Shown here piece after piece: positions 42,803-51,252 of a stretch of DNA of 64,000 bases; position 1 is the stretch's first letter, and each line of letters starts with the position of its first letter. A program made the translations under genes and the position numbers. The stretch is taken from assembly GCA_045613985.1 (NCBI GenBank), contig JAZLCA010000054.1, forward strand, positions 13,560 through 77,559, in the 5' to 3' direction. The notes under the pieces were generated by a model. That model did no database searches and had not been told where the DNA came from. It was given only the letters and a program-made list of their open reading frames with translations. The stretch is from SIG644 sp045613985 (GTDB taxonomy: Bacteria; Bacillota; Clostridia; Oscillospirales; CAG-272).

Positions 42803-43525
42803 TTAACAATGAATTTCAGTTCCGATTCTTTCGCCCATCACGACACGGTAGATGTTTTCAGGATCGGACAAGCCAAAGGCATAGCAACGTATGTTATTAT
42901 CCTGGCAGAATGTGGCGGCACTCATATCGAGTGCTCTGAGATTCTTCTCAAGAATCTCCATGTAGGTCAGCTCTTCGTAGCGGGTTGCAGTGGGATCGAC
43001 CTTAGGATCCGCGCTGTAAATTGCGTCAATATTCTTGGCCATCAGCACGACGTCGGCCTCAATCTCGGCTGCACGCAAAGCAGCTGCCGTATCGGTCGAA
43101 AAGTAAGGCAGGCCAGTACCTCCGCCGAGAATGACGATCTTACCTGCCTCCAAGGCAGCAATGGCCTCGCGCGAGGTATAAAACTCCGCAAACGTATCCA
43201 TCTTGACCGCGCTCAACACGACGGCATCCATCCCCTCTTGTTCGAAGGTGTCCTTGATGGCCAGCGCATTGATGGTTGTTGCCAGCATTCCCATGTGATC
43301 TGCCCGGCAGCGGTTCATCTTGCCACCTTGTCTGCCACGCCAGATGTTACCGGCACCGCACAAAAGGGCAACTTGTACACCGGCATCCTGACACTTTTTG
43401 ACAACGGACGCGATCGTTCGGATAAAATCGAAATTCAAAATATCATTCGATCCTGCCGCAAGAGCCTCACCCGAGAGCTTAAGCAAAACGCGACGATATT
43501 TAGGCTTGATCTGATTGATTTCCAT
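42803..43525 (-). CDS. pyrH: Uridylate kinase
   Basis: Hexameric UMP kinase, amino-acid-kinase fold, 240 residues. KYRRVLLKLSGEALA at the N-terminus, GAGNIWRGRQG, DHMGMLATTINALAIKD, ILGGGTGLPYFSTDTAAALRAAE, VLMAKNIDAIYSADPK. ATG at 43525 has GAGGAG eight bases upstream; a longer frame begins inside a palindrome. First gene of the operon running to polC; its own promoter and a palindromic leader lie just upstream. Confidence 0.97.
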   Translation of the reverse strand: MEINQIKPKYRRVLLKLSGEALAAGSNDILNFDFIRTIASVVKKCQDAGVQVALLCGAGNIWRGRQGGKMNRCRADHMGMLATTINALAIKDTFEQEGMDAVVLSAVKMDTFAEFYTSREAIAALEAGKIVILGGGTGLPYFSTDTAAALRAAEIEADVVLMAKNIDAIYSADPKVDPTATRYEELTYMEILEKNLRALDMSAATFCQDNNIRCYAFGLSDPENIYRVVMGERIGTEIHC

Positions 43526-43541
43526 AGACAATCTCCTCAAA

Positions 43542-43557
43542 GCAGGCACGTGCCTGC
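43542..43557. promoter_or_regulatory. 16-bp perfect palindrome in the pyrH leader
   Basis: GCAGGCACGTGCCTGC, three bases upstream of the ribosome site of pyrH on the minus strand. It could be an operator dimer site or an RNA hairpin next to the Shine-Dalgarno. Confidence 0.6.
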
Positions 43558-43579
43558 ACCGTTTGCTATTCTACCCTAT

Positions 43580-43608
43580 ATTTTACTACAAAACCTTTCT
43601 TTTGTAAA
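43580..43608 (-). promoter_or_regulatory. Candidate promoter of the pyrH-polC operon
   Basis: Minus strand: TTTACA (43603-43608) and TAAAAT (43580-43585), 17-base spacer, 55 bases upstream of pyrH, between the tsf terminator and pyrH. Confidence 0.7.
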
Positions 43609-43663
43609 CAGCATTTTGTAAATTTCTCTTCTTTTTTTCTCATTTTTTGAAACCGCAGGCATA

Positions 43664-43695
43664 GAAAAAGGACGCTTTTGCAAGCGCCCTTTTTC
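43664..43695 (-). terminator. Terminator of the rpsB-tsf operon
   Basis: A 14-bp stem (43664-43677 with 43682-43695), one G-U on the minus strand, 4-base loop, T-rich 3' arm, 14 bases after the tsf stop. Confidence 0.85.
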
Positions 43696-43709
43696 TTATG
43701 GAAGGAAAA

Positions 43710-44636
43710 TTACTTTCCTGCGGTCATCTTAGCGATTTCCTCAGCGAAGTTCTCTTCTCTCTTCTGAATGCCCTCGCCCTTTTCGAAGCGGAAGAAGCCG
43801 GTGATGGTGATGTTGCCGCCCAGCTCCTTAGCAACAGACTCGACGTACTTGCCGACCTTCATGTCCTCGTCCTTGACGTAGGTCATGTCAACCAGGCAGT
43901 TGTTGTCGTAGAACTTGCTGATACGGCCCTGTACCATCTTTTCCTTGATGGCATCGGGCTTCTTTGCGTTAGCGGGATCGTTTGCGATCTGAGCCAACAG
44001 AATGTTCTTCTCCTCCTCCAGAACGGAAGCGGGAACCTCGTCACGGTTCAGGTAGGGGGTAGGATATGCACCGATCTGAAGTGCGATGTTCTTTGCAAAT
44101 GCAGCGAAGCCATCCTTATCAGCAACGTCGGTGTCGAACTTAACCAGAACGCCGATGGAGCCGTTACCGTGAACGTAGGTAGCAACAGCGTTGCCTTCAA
44201 CGATGACGAAGCGGCGAATGCTCAGCTTCTCACCGATCTGTGCGATCTTCTCGATCAGAACGCTCTCAACTGCGCTGTCGGTACCGGCGTAGGTAGCCTT
44301 GAGCAGAGCGTCAACGTCAGCGGGCTTGCTCTCCAGAATGGTAGCGAGCAGACCGTCAACAAATTCCTGGAAGGATGCATTCTTTGCAACGAAGTCAGTC
44401 TCGGAGTTAACCTGGATCATAGCGTATGCGGCGCCCTTGCTCATCAGCTTAACGATACCGTCAGCTGCGATTCTGCTTTCCTTCTTAGCAGCGGTTGCAA
44501 GACCCTTCTCGCGAAGGATGGTGATTGCCTTATCCATATCGCCTTCAGCCTCAACCAGCGCCTTCTTGCAGTCCATCATACCCAGACCGGTCTTTGCGCG
44601 CAGTTCAGCTACGTCTTTTGCAGTAATGTTAGCCAT
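43710..44636 (-). CDS. tsf: Elongation factor Ts
   Basis: Nucleotide exchange factor of EF-Tu, 308 residues. N-terminal UBA-like DVAELRAKTGLGMMDCKKALVEAEGDMDKAI, core with VNSETDFVAKN, coiled-coil and C-terminal module. ATG at 44636, two codons after a TTG, gives the usual MANITAKDV start; GAGG lies ten bases upstream. Follows rpsB by 43 bases. Confidence 0.97.
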   Translation of the reverse strand: MANITAKDVAELRAKTGLGMMDCKKALVEAEGDMDKAITILREKGLATAAKKESRIAADGIVKLMSKGAAYAMIQVNSETDFVAKNASFQEFVDGLLATILESKPADVDALLKATYAGTDSAVESVLIEKIAQIGEKLSIRRFVIVEGNAVATYVHGNGSIGVLVKFDTDVADKDGFAAFAKNIALQIGAYPTPYLNRDEVPASVLEEEKNILLAQIANDPANAKKPDAIKEKMVQGRISKFYDNNCLVDMTYVKDEDMKVGKYVESVAKELGGNITITGFFRFEKGEGIQKREENFAEEIAKMTAGK

Positions 44637-44679
44637 TTTCAAAATCCTCTTTTCTGATTATTTTGTTGGGAAACGGAAA

Positions 44680-45402
44680 TTATTCCTCGGTGGTTTCAGC
44701 AGTCTCGGGAGCGTTCTGCTCGCCCTGTCTGCCCTCGATCATAGCGTCAGCGATGACGGAGGAGATCAACTTGATGGCGCGGATAGCGTCATCGTTACCG
44801 GGGATAACGTAGTCAGCATCGTCGGGATCGCAGTTGGTGTCAACGATAGCGATTACCGGGATACCCAGCTTCTTTGCCTCGAGAACTGCGTTTCTTTCCT
44901 TGTGGGGGTCAACGATGAAGATAGCGGAAGGCAGAGTATCCATGGTCTTGATACCGCCCAGGTTCTTCTCCAGGTCGAAAGCTTCCTTCTGCAGACCTGC
45001 AACCTCTTTCTTAGGCAGCAGATTGAAGGTGCCGTCCTCATGCATCTTGTTCAGGCTGTTCAAACGAGCGATGGACTTCTTGATGGTCTTGAAGTTGGTC
45101 ATCATGCCGCCGGGCCAACGGTTGTTCACATAGTACATACCGCAGCGGGTAGCCTCTTCCTTGATGGCCTCTGCCGCCTGCTTCTTGGTGCCGACGAACA
45201 GAAGGGTGCCGCCCTGCGCAGACAGCTCGCGGACAAACATGTAAGCTTCCTCGAACTTCTTAACCGTCTTCTGCAGGTCGATGATATAGATGCCGTTTCT
45301 TTCAGTGAAGATGTACTCCTGCATCTTGGGGTTCCATCTTCTGGTGTGGTGTCCGAAATGAACACCTGCTTCAAGCAGCTGCTTGATGGTAATGATAGAC
45401 AT
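44680..45402 (-). CDS. rpsB: 30S ribosomal protein S2
   Basis: 240 residues: MSIITIKQLLEAGVHFGH at the N-terminus, RRWNPKMQEYIFTERNGIYIIDLQKT, VNNRWPGGMMTNFKT, PVIAIVDTNCDPDDADYVIPGNDDA, ending in an acidic ETAETTEE tail. ATG at 45402 has GAAGGAGG eight bases upstream; an open frame extends upstream through the leader but without homology to S2. First gene of the rpsB-tsf operon. Confidence 0.98.
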   Translation of the reverse strand: MSIITIKQLLEAGVHFGHHTRRWNPKMQEYIFTERNGIYIIDLQKTVKKFEEAYMFVRELSAQGGTLLFVGTKKQAAEAIKEEATRCGMYYVNNRWPGGMMTNFKTIKKSIARLNSLNKMHEDGTFNLLPKKEVAGLQKEAFDLEKNLGGIKTMDTLPSAIFIVDPHKERNAVLEAKKLGIPVIAIVDTNCDPDDADYVIPGNDDAIRAIKLISSVIADAMIEGRQGEQNAPETAETTEE

Positions 45403-45540
45403 TTCAATGTCCTCCTTCGGTTTTTTCCACCACATAATTTTCGTGCTCATCACCCTGTTGGGCACCGAACGCACGCCGTTATGTGTGTGTATTTTTTTGT
45501 ATTGCGGACGCACTTTGGGCAATTTCCGCAATTACAAGTG
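45403..45540 (-). promoter_or_regulatory. rpsB 5' leader, possible S2 autoregulatory region
   Basis: About 135 bases between the promoter and rpsB. It contains paired GC-rich segments (around 45460-45480 and 45505-45515) that could form a structured leader; S2 autoregulation through rpsB leaders is known in bacteria. I cannot match it to a defined family by eye. Confidence 0.35.
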
Positions 45541-45585
45541 ATTATAGCACATTCCGTTCCAACTTTCAACAGAATGTGCTATAAT
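45541..45585 (-). promoter_or_regulatory. rpsB promoter inside a 14-bp perfect inverted repeat
   Basis: Minus strand TTGAAA (45564-45569) and TATAAT (45541-45546), 17-base spacer. The -10 and following bases are one arm of a perfect 14-bp inverted repeat (45541-45554 with 45572-45585); the other arm holds a TATAAT on the plus strand. Confidence 0.8.
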
Positions 45586-45604
45586 TTACAAATTATTAAC
45601 AATT

Positions 45605-45910
45605 TTATTTGCACTTACCGCCTTCGCAAGCATCGTGACAAACAGGAGAGGTCAATGATTGTTCTTCCGTCTCTGTGAGTCGCACAAGAATCGTGTCCTC
45701 CCCGATGCACTCGATCTTGCACCACGGAATAAACAGGTATTCCGTTTTGCCCAACCCCAGAAAGCCTCCACCGCCCCGGGGCACCATCAAAGACGTAAGC
45801 GTGGCGCATTTGGGATCAAACTCAAAATCGGTTGCGAAGCCCAGTCTTGAGCCGTCGCATAAATTTATAATCTCTTTTTTTCGCAGCGAAAGCGTGGTAC
45901 AGCGTGGCAC
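45605..45910 (-). CDS. ymxH: YlmC/YmxH family sporulation protein (PRC-barrel)
   Basis: 101 residues. PRC-barrel type domain: TLSLRKKEIINLCDGSRLGFATDFEFD, LTSLMVPRGGGGFLGLGKTEYLFIPWCKIECIGEDTILV in two parts. Seen in spore formers; molecular role not settled. The GTG at 45910 is chosen because GGAGG lies seven bases upstream and the product then starts like other family members; an earlier TTG (45952) has no ribosome site. Last gene of the co-directional series after the P-type ATPase homologue. Confidence 0.85.
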   Translation of the reverse strand: MPRCTTLSLRKKEIINLCDGSRLGFATDFEFDPKCATLTSLMVPRGGGGFLGLGKTEYLFIPWCKIECIGEDTILVRLTETEEQSLTSPVCHDACEGGKCK

Positions 45911-45958
45911 TTCCCTACCTCCAAAAACGGATTGTTCGTCCGAAGACGTCAATGCAGT

Positions 45959-48757
45959 TTATTCATCGTCGGAGGAAATCTTTCCCGCTTCGATGGGATT
46001 TTTCCGGAACATCCGCCGGAATGTACGCATCAATTTGGGACGATACGACTGCGATATAAAGTAACTACCCAACAAATACAGCGGCGACAGTACCGCCATA
46101 ATGATCAGCAAAAGCGAAAGACCGTTGGCGCCAAACCAGGCTGCGATCGGAGGAATCAGAATAACGCCGGCAAGCACCACCAACAGCACACCGATGACCA
46201 GCAGCGACGAAGCATGGTTTCTCCAATTAAGTGCAAACGAGCCCGTCGTTCGCAGCAAGCACCACAAAAGACAGCTCTGAGATTCCCAGAGTGCTAAGAA
46301 GGTATAGAGGAATAATCCTCCCTTTTGAGGTGCTGCCCCCGTTCCCATCAAAATCCATGCGGTAAGAACGGTAAAAACACCGCAGATGACCGTCGCGCAG
46401 ATCCAATCGGGACGAATTTTCAAAGGAGCCTTAAAGAACCGGTCGTGGTCGGGAACCGCGCGCAGGACATCTTCTCCGCAAGGATGCAGAGCACATATGA
46501 GAATGTACGCGAGATCTACCCATACGCCGCTGATGAGCAGGAGGGCGGGCGAAATGGCCAACCATCCGAACAGCAACGGCAAAATAACCAACGTAACGCG
46601 CAGCATCTGCGCAACCAGCAGATACTGCATAGTCAGCATCATACGGAAGCTAATTGCCCGGGAGGTATGAATCGCACAAGCGATGCCCGAAAGACCTCCG
46701 CCGTCGGGACCTGCGCGTCGAATAAGCACGTCAGAATTACGGCGCACCGATTGATCGCATTCCTCGACAGCCGCCGTCGCTACTTCAACATCGGACTCGT
46801 TTTGGATGTTGGTATTATAATCGCGGGGTTCGCAGCTGAAACAAACATTAGCAGGATTCATCAAGGGGGCATCATCGTGACGCAATCCCAAGCTTGCCGT
46901 GGTTTTTCCTTGCGCACGGCAACGCTCAATAAACTGTGCGATTTCCTCGTCCGAAAATCCGAGGAATACACGCCGTTTTTCAAACACATCCGCCAACGTT
47001 TTTCCCAAACGGGCAGCCTGCGATGCGGTAACGGTTTCTTTTTCCGAATCGATCCATCCCGCTGACATTAGATAATTGATACATCCATCGTCCTCTCCAG
47101 GCAAAAACAGCGAGATACGGACGTGACTCTCTTCCAAGCGACGCCTGGTCTGGCGGAGCAAAGGATCAAACGCTTCACGGCAGGACAAAATTCCTTCAAA
47201 TATGACGTATCCGCGTTCCTCACGCACGTAGGCACACACCTGAGTCCCCTGATTTTTCAGGTGAACGAACATATCGTACAGCGTTTGACGGCCGGCATTA
47301 TCCAATGCCACCGTTTTTCCGCCCTTGTTGGCAGCATTGCAACGCAGCAACGGATCGGGATGCGTACATTTATGGATACGGAAACGGCGTTCCGTTCCGT
47401 CAGAAGGACGGCGCATAACTACCTCTACCCACTCAGGAGCGGCAGGCATGGGACGCATACCAACCGTACGAATATCCGCAGATGCGCGGTCAAAGGAAAG
47501 CATGTCCCCCATCTCTGCGACTGCATCCGCCCATTCCTGTAGATAAACACCGCCATTCTCTTCCATCGGGCCTTGCTCAGCGCATTTTTCATAGCGGTAG
47601 ACAGTCTCATACATCTGTGCAACCGCGTTATTCTTCATTTTATGACCAATGAACAGACCGTCTGCTGTATAGGCGGCATAGGGGTGCATATGTCCGTCGG
47701 ACAAAGCGGTTTTTCCCAAAAGGAACAACTCGTCCACGCGGCACAGATCGTCCAGTGCCGCGTAGTTTTTGATGATAGCGGTATTGTTGTGATTCGTTCC
47801 GTAGGAAGCGCGAATCACGGCGCAAGCGCAGACGATACGCCCCATGGACAACAGCTGTTCACCCATGGAGGAAACCACCAACGAAAGCGTCAGCATCAAA
47901 ACGTCCAAAATATCAAATTTGCCGCGGGCGGTAAAAATGCCAATGATTGTCACGGGCAGGATCAGCGCACACATAACGATGCTGTATCGATTCATGTACT
48001 TGCGCATGGGCTTGAGGTAGGAGGGATCGCCCACCTGCATGGCCAACGGATGCGCACCGCGATAGGAGGAAAGATAGGTGGTCTCACCCGTCTCGGTTAC
48101 AATCGCGCGCGCTTCCCCGCCATGAATGATCGACCCGGCGTGGACCATATTGGCTCGCGTCAGCACCGATTCCTCGGCATTTTCATCGTAAAGCTTGGCG
48201 GCATCCTTAAAAGCGCGGAAGTAAGCAACCTTTCCCTGTTCATCGCATTGATAGGTCAAAACGCAAAAACGCTGGGTGGTTTCGACAAGGCGAGCGTCAC
48301 ACGGCACCACATCTCCCGCACGAAGCAGGATGACGTCGCCAGGCACAAGGTTAGCGGCATCGCACAAAAGCTCTCTTCCGGCCCGCAGAACACGAACGCG
48401 GGGGGCTGAATAGCTGCTCATAGCCTCTTTGATTCGGTTGGTCTTGACGTAAGCAACGATACTCACTGCACAGCTCACTGTCAGAACGAACAGAACGGTC
48501 AGAGCGGTCTCTATTCTGCCAAAGCAGAAGGCAATTACGCAAATGAAGGCAAGTACCCACAAAGATACGTCGGACAGGATGCGAGTCGCGCACAGCTTGA
48601 GGCTGCGGGGCTCGGGAACGAACAATTCGTTGCGGCCGATGCGCTCCAGTCGAGTGCGACTAACTTTGGGAGTAAGACCGTTCTTTCGATCGGTCTTCAA
48701 GCGTTTTTCAACTTCGTCAATCGACATCGCGTGCCACTTTTGGTGTTTGATTTTCAT
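45959..48757 (-). CDS. P-type ATPase homologue with all catalytic motifs lost
   Basis: 932 residues with the overall plan of a P2-type cation ATPase: N-terminal domain (MSIDEVEKRLKTD, GLTPKVSRTRLERIGRNEL), two helices, actuator domain (LVPGDVILLRAGDVVPCDARLV), two helices, a cytoplasmic catalytic region and about six C-terminal helices. The catalytic motifs are changed: DKTGT reads GKTAL (residues 348-352, phosphorylated Asp is Gly); LTGES reads LTYQC (167-171); the M4 PEGL reads GEQL (299-302); TGD reads PGED; GDGxNDAPALK reads LRHDDAPLMNP. So it should not form a phosphoenzyme or pump ions by the known cycle. The frame is intact, with a good ribosome site (AAAGGAGG), so it is not an ordinary pseudogene. 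Between the ClpE-like gene and ymxH. A non-pumping membrane scaffold or sensor is a guess. Confidence 0.85.
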   Translation of the reverse strand: MKIKHQKWHAMSIDEVEKRLKTDRKNGLTPKVSRTRLERIGRNELFVPEPRSLKLCATRILSDVSLWVLAFICVIAFCFGRIETALTVLFVLTVSCAVSIVAYVKTNRIKEAMSSYSAPRVRVLRAGRELLCDAANLVPGDVILLRAGDVVPCDARLVETTQRFCVLTYQCDEQGKVAYFRAFKDAAKLYDENAEESVLTRANMVHAGSIIHGGEARAIVTETGETTYLSSYRGAHPLAMQVGDPSYLKPMRKYMNRYSIVMCALILPVTIIGIFTARGKFDILDVLMLTLSLVVSSMGEQLLSMGRIVCACAVIRASYGTNHNNTAIIKNYAALDDLCRVDELFLLGKTALSDGHMHPYAAYTADGLFIGHKMKNNAVAQMYETVYRYEKCAEQGPMEENGGVYLQEWADAVAEMGDMLSFDRASADIRTVGMRPMPAAPEWVEVVMRRPSDGTERRFRIHKCTHPDPLLRCNAANKGGKTVALDNAGRQTLYDMFVHLKNQGTQVCAYVREERGYVIFEGILSCREAFDPLLRQTRRRLEESHVRISLFLPGEDDGCINYLMSAGWIDSEKETVTASQAARLGKTLADVFEKRRVFLGFSDEEIAQFIERCRAQGKTTASLGLRHDDAPLMNPANVCFSCEPRDYNTNIQNESDVEVATAAVEECDQSVRRNSDVLIRRAGPDGGGLSGIACAIHTSRAISFRMMLTMQYLLVAQMLRVTLVILPLLFGWLAISPALLLISGVWVDLAYILICALHPCGEDVLRAVPDHDRFFKAPLKIRPDWICATVICGVFTVLTAWILMGTGAAPQKGGLFLYTFLALWESQSCLLWCLLRTTGSFALNWRNHASSLLVIGVLLVVLAGVILIPPIAAWFGANGLSLLLIIMAVLSPLYLLGSYFISQSYRPKLMRTFRRMFRKNPIEAGKISSDDE

Positions 48758-48789
48758 ACCTGTCCTCCTTTCTTTGTTATTTTTTAGGA

Positions 48790-51195
48790 TTACATACAGT
48801 CAAGCGTCAGGCGTCCTCCGCTGACCGACAGACGGATCTGAGTAATCGCATGCTTTTGATCGGCCAGCAGCTTCTCTGCCAACATATCCTCCACCTCACG
48901 CTGAATATAGCGACGCATATTGCGAGCACCGAATTTGATCGAAAACGACTTTTCGGCAATCAGTGCGGCGGCGGCAGGCGTGTAGGAGAAATGCATATCC
49001 TTCTCTGCCAGCGTCTTGGCCAAGTCTCCCAGCATAATACCTGCAATATGAGAAAAATCCTTTTGATTCAGCGAACGGAAAGTAATGATCTCATCCACGC
49101 GGTTGATAAATTCCGGACGCAAAAAGCTCGACAGTGCTTTCTCTGTCTTGCTCTCGGACAGCGTTTTTCCATCCTCAAAAAAGCCGATGGAAGAAGAAGT
49201 GCGATCCGATCCTGCATTGGTTGTCATGATCAGAATGACGTTTTCAAAGTTCACTGTCTTACCGCCCGCATCGGTGATGCGGCCATCGTCCAGAATCTGC
49301 AATAAAATATTGAGAACGTCGGGATGAGCCTTTTCGATCTCGTCAAACAGAACGACAGAATAGGGATGGCGGCGGATCTTCTCGGTCAACTGCCCCGCTT
49401 CATCGTATCCGACGTATCCGGGAGGCGCTCCGATGATTCTGGAGACCGAATGCTTTTCCATAAACTCAGACATATCCAAACGGATAAGCGTCTCGGGCGT
49501 ATGGAAGAGTTCGGCAGCAATAGTCTTGACAAGCTCGGTCTTACCGACGCCCGTAGGTCCAGCGAAAATAAAGGAAACCGGCTTTCTCTTATAAGAAATT
49601 CCTGCACGGTTGCGCTTAATGGCGCGAACGACGGCGCTCACCGCCTCGTCCTGACCAACTATGCGAGCCTTAAGGTTATCCTCTAATTTGGACAGCTTTT
49701 CAAATTCGTTTTCGCTGATGGTGCTGGCCGGAACGCCCGTCCACACTTCGATAACAGAGGCCAACTCTTCGACGGTCAGTTCGACCTTGGCACACGCGGG
49801 CTCGATCTCACTCAATCGATTGGACAGTTTGAGCTCCTTGGCCTTCACTTGAGCAATTTGCTCGTAATTGCGCTGTGCATCCGCACCCTCCAAAGATCCC
49901 GTTTGAGCTTCGAGTGCTTCGCGCTCAGCCTTGAGCTTGAGCAGACGGTCGCGAATATCATAGGATTCGTTGATAACGGCAGAATTGAGAGAAAGATAAG
50001 ACGCGGCCTCGTCCAACAAATCGATCGCCTTGTCAGGCAGATAGCGGTCGGTGATATAGCGTTCGGACAGGACCACCGTGCGGCGCAACAGCTCGTCGGG
50101 GATGGCGATGCCGTGGAATTTTTCATAGTAATGCTTGATGCCTCGCAGCATATCCACCGTGTCATCCACGGAGGGCTCGTCAACGATGATCGGCTGGAAT
50201 CTGCGTTCCAGTGCGGCATCTTTTTCAATGAACTTGCGGTATTCATTCAGCGTAGTCGCGCCGATCACCTGAATCTCACCGCGAGAGAGGGCAGGCTTGA
50301 GGATATTGGCCGCATTCATGCTACCCTCGGAATTTCCCGTACCGACCAGATTATGCACCTCGTCGATGACAAGCAGAACATTACCGGCATCCTTGATCTC
50401 GTTGATCAATCCCTGGATTCGCGCCTCAAACTGACCGCGGAATTGCGTTCCCGCCACAAGAGAGGTCAGATCGAGAAGATATACGACTTTGTTTTTCAGT
50501 TTGTACGGCACGTCCTCCTGCACAATGCGCAGTGCCAGTGCCTCAGCAATCGCAGTTTTACCGACGCCAGGTTCACCAATCAGGCAGGGGTTGTTTTTCT
50601 GGCGGCGGCAAAGAATCTGGATCACGCGAGCAAGCTCCTTATCGCGACCGACGATACGGTCCAGCTTGCCCTCCTTGGCACTCTTGGTCAGATTGCGGCA
50701 ATACGCCGGAAGGTACTTATACTTCTTTTCCGGGTCCTTGGAAGCGCGGTCACCGCGCCCCGTCTTTTTCTCATTTCCGGGCTCGTTTTGCTGTGCGGGA
50801 ACGTTGGATTCGCTCGCCTTGATCAATCCCGCCTGCTCAAAGAGCTTGCGGAAGTCCAGCGTAGGAACGACCTGCTCACTTCCCTTTTTGCGTGTTTCGG
50901 CCGCATTGGCACCCTCGTGGTTATCGTCCGTCTCCTCAGCATCCTCCGCTTCATCCGCCTCGCCGCCAAGATCCAGTCCCTGCTCCAGCATTTGCTCCAT
51001 TTCCTCGCTCATGCCGGCCAACTGTTCGGGCGTAAGCCCCAATTTGTCAAGAGCACCGCCCATCATATTTTCAATCGGAAGCCCGACCTCCTTTGCACAC
51101 ACGATGCAAAGTCCTTCGCTGGTCTTCTGACCGTTTTCCACTTTGGTCACGAAGATCATGGCCGGACGCTTGCGACATCTTGCACATTTTATCAT
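48790..51195 (-). CDS. ClpE-like AAA+ unfoldase with N-terminal zinc finger
   Basis: 801-residue Hsp100 protein. Cys 4, 7, 30 and 33 form the CX2C-X22-CX2C zinc finger typical of ClpE; a long acidic and Gln-rich linker (residues about 45-155) replaces the double Clp N-domain; AAA1 with GEPGVGKTAIAEAL near 207 and a ClpC-like middle domain (DIRDRLLKLKAEREALEAQT); AAA2 with GPTGVGKTELVKTIA near 545, then C-terminal D2-small domain. Probably works with ClpP (not in window). Larger than Bacillus ClpE (about 700) because of the linker. The ribosome site is weak and no CtsR box was seen upstream. Confidence 0.92.
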   Translation of the reverse strand: MIKCARCRKRPAMIFVTKVENGQKTSEGLCIVCAKEVGLPIENMMGGALDKLGLTPEQLAGMSEEMEQMLEQGLDLGGEADEAEDAEETDDNHEGANAAETRKKGSEQVVPTLDFRKLFEQAGLIKASESNVPAQQNEPGNEKKTGRGDRASKDPEKKYKYLPAYCRNLTKSAKEGKLDRIVGRDKELARVIQILCRRQKNNPCLIGEPGVGKTAIAEALALRIVQEDVPYKLKNKVVYLLDLTSLVAGTQFRGQFEARIQGLINEIKDAGNVLLVIDEVHNLVGTGNSEGSMNAANILKPALSRGEIQVIGATTLNEYRKFIEKDAALERRFQPIIVDEPSVDDTVDMLRGIKHYYEKFHGIAIPDELLRRTVVLSERYITDRYLPDKAIDLLDEAASYLSLNSAVINESYDIRDRLLKLKAEREALEAQTGSLEGADAQRNYEQIAQVKAKELKLSNRLSEIEPACAKVELTVEELASVIEVWTGVPASTISENEFEKLSKLEDNLKARIVGQDEAVSAVVRAIKRNRAGISYKRKPVSFIFAGPTGVGKTELVKTIAAELFHTPETLIRLDMSEFMEKHSVSRIIGAPPGYVGYDEAGQLTEKIRRHPYSVVLFDEIEKAHPDVLNILLQILDDGRITDAGGKTVNFENVILIMTTNAGSDRTSSSIGFFEDGKTLSESKTEKALSSFLRPEFINRVDEIITFRSLNQKDFSHIAGIMLGDLAKTLAEKDMHFSYTPAAAALIAEKSFSIKFGARNMRRYIQREVEDMLAEKLLADQKHAITQIRLSVSGGRLTLDCM

Positions 51196-51252
51196 ATGGA
51201 TATTTTCAGCCGTCTCCCAAATAGATACAGCTGTCCTTTCTATAAAGAGAAA

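Noticed and set aside
45959..48757. Reading the gene as a working calcium- or magnesium-transporting ATPase.
   Set aside because: Key residues for phosphorylation and dephosphorylation are missing, including the phosphorylated Asp.
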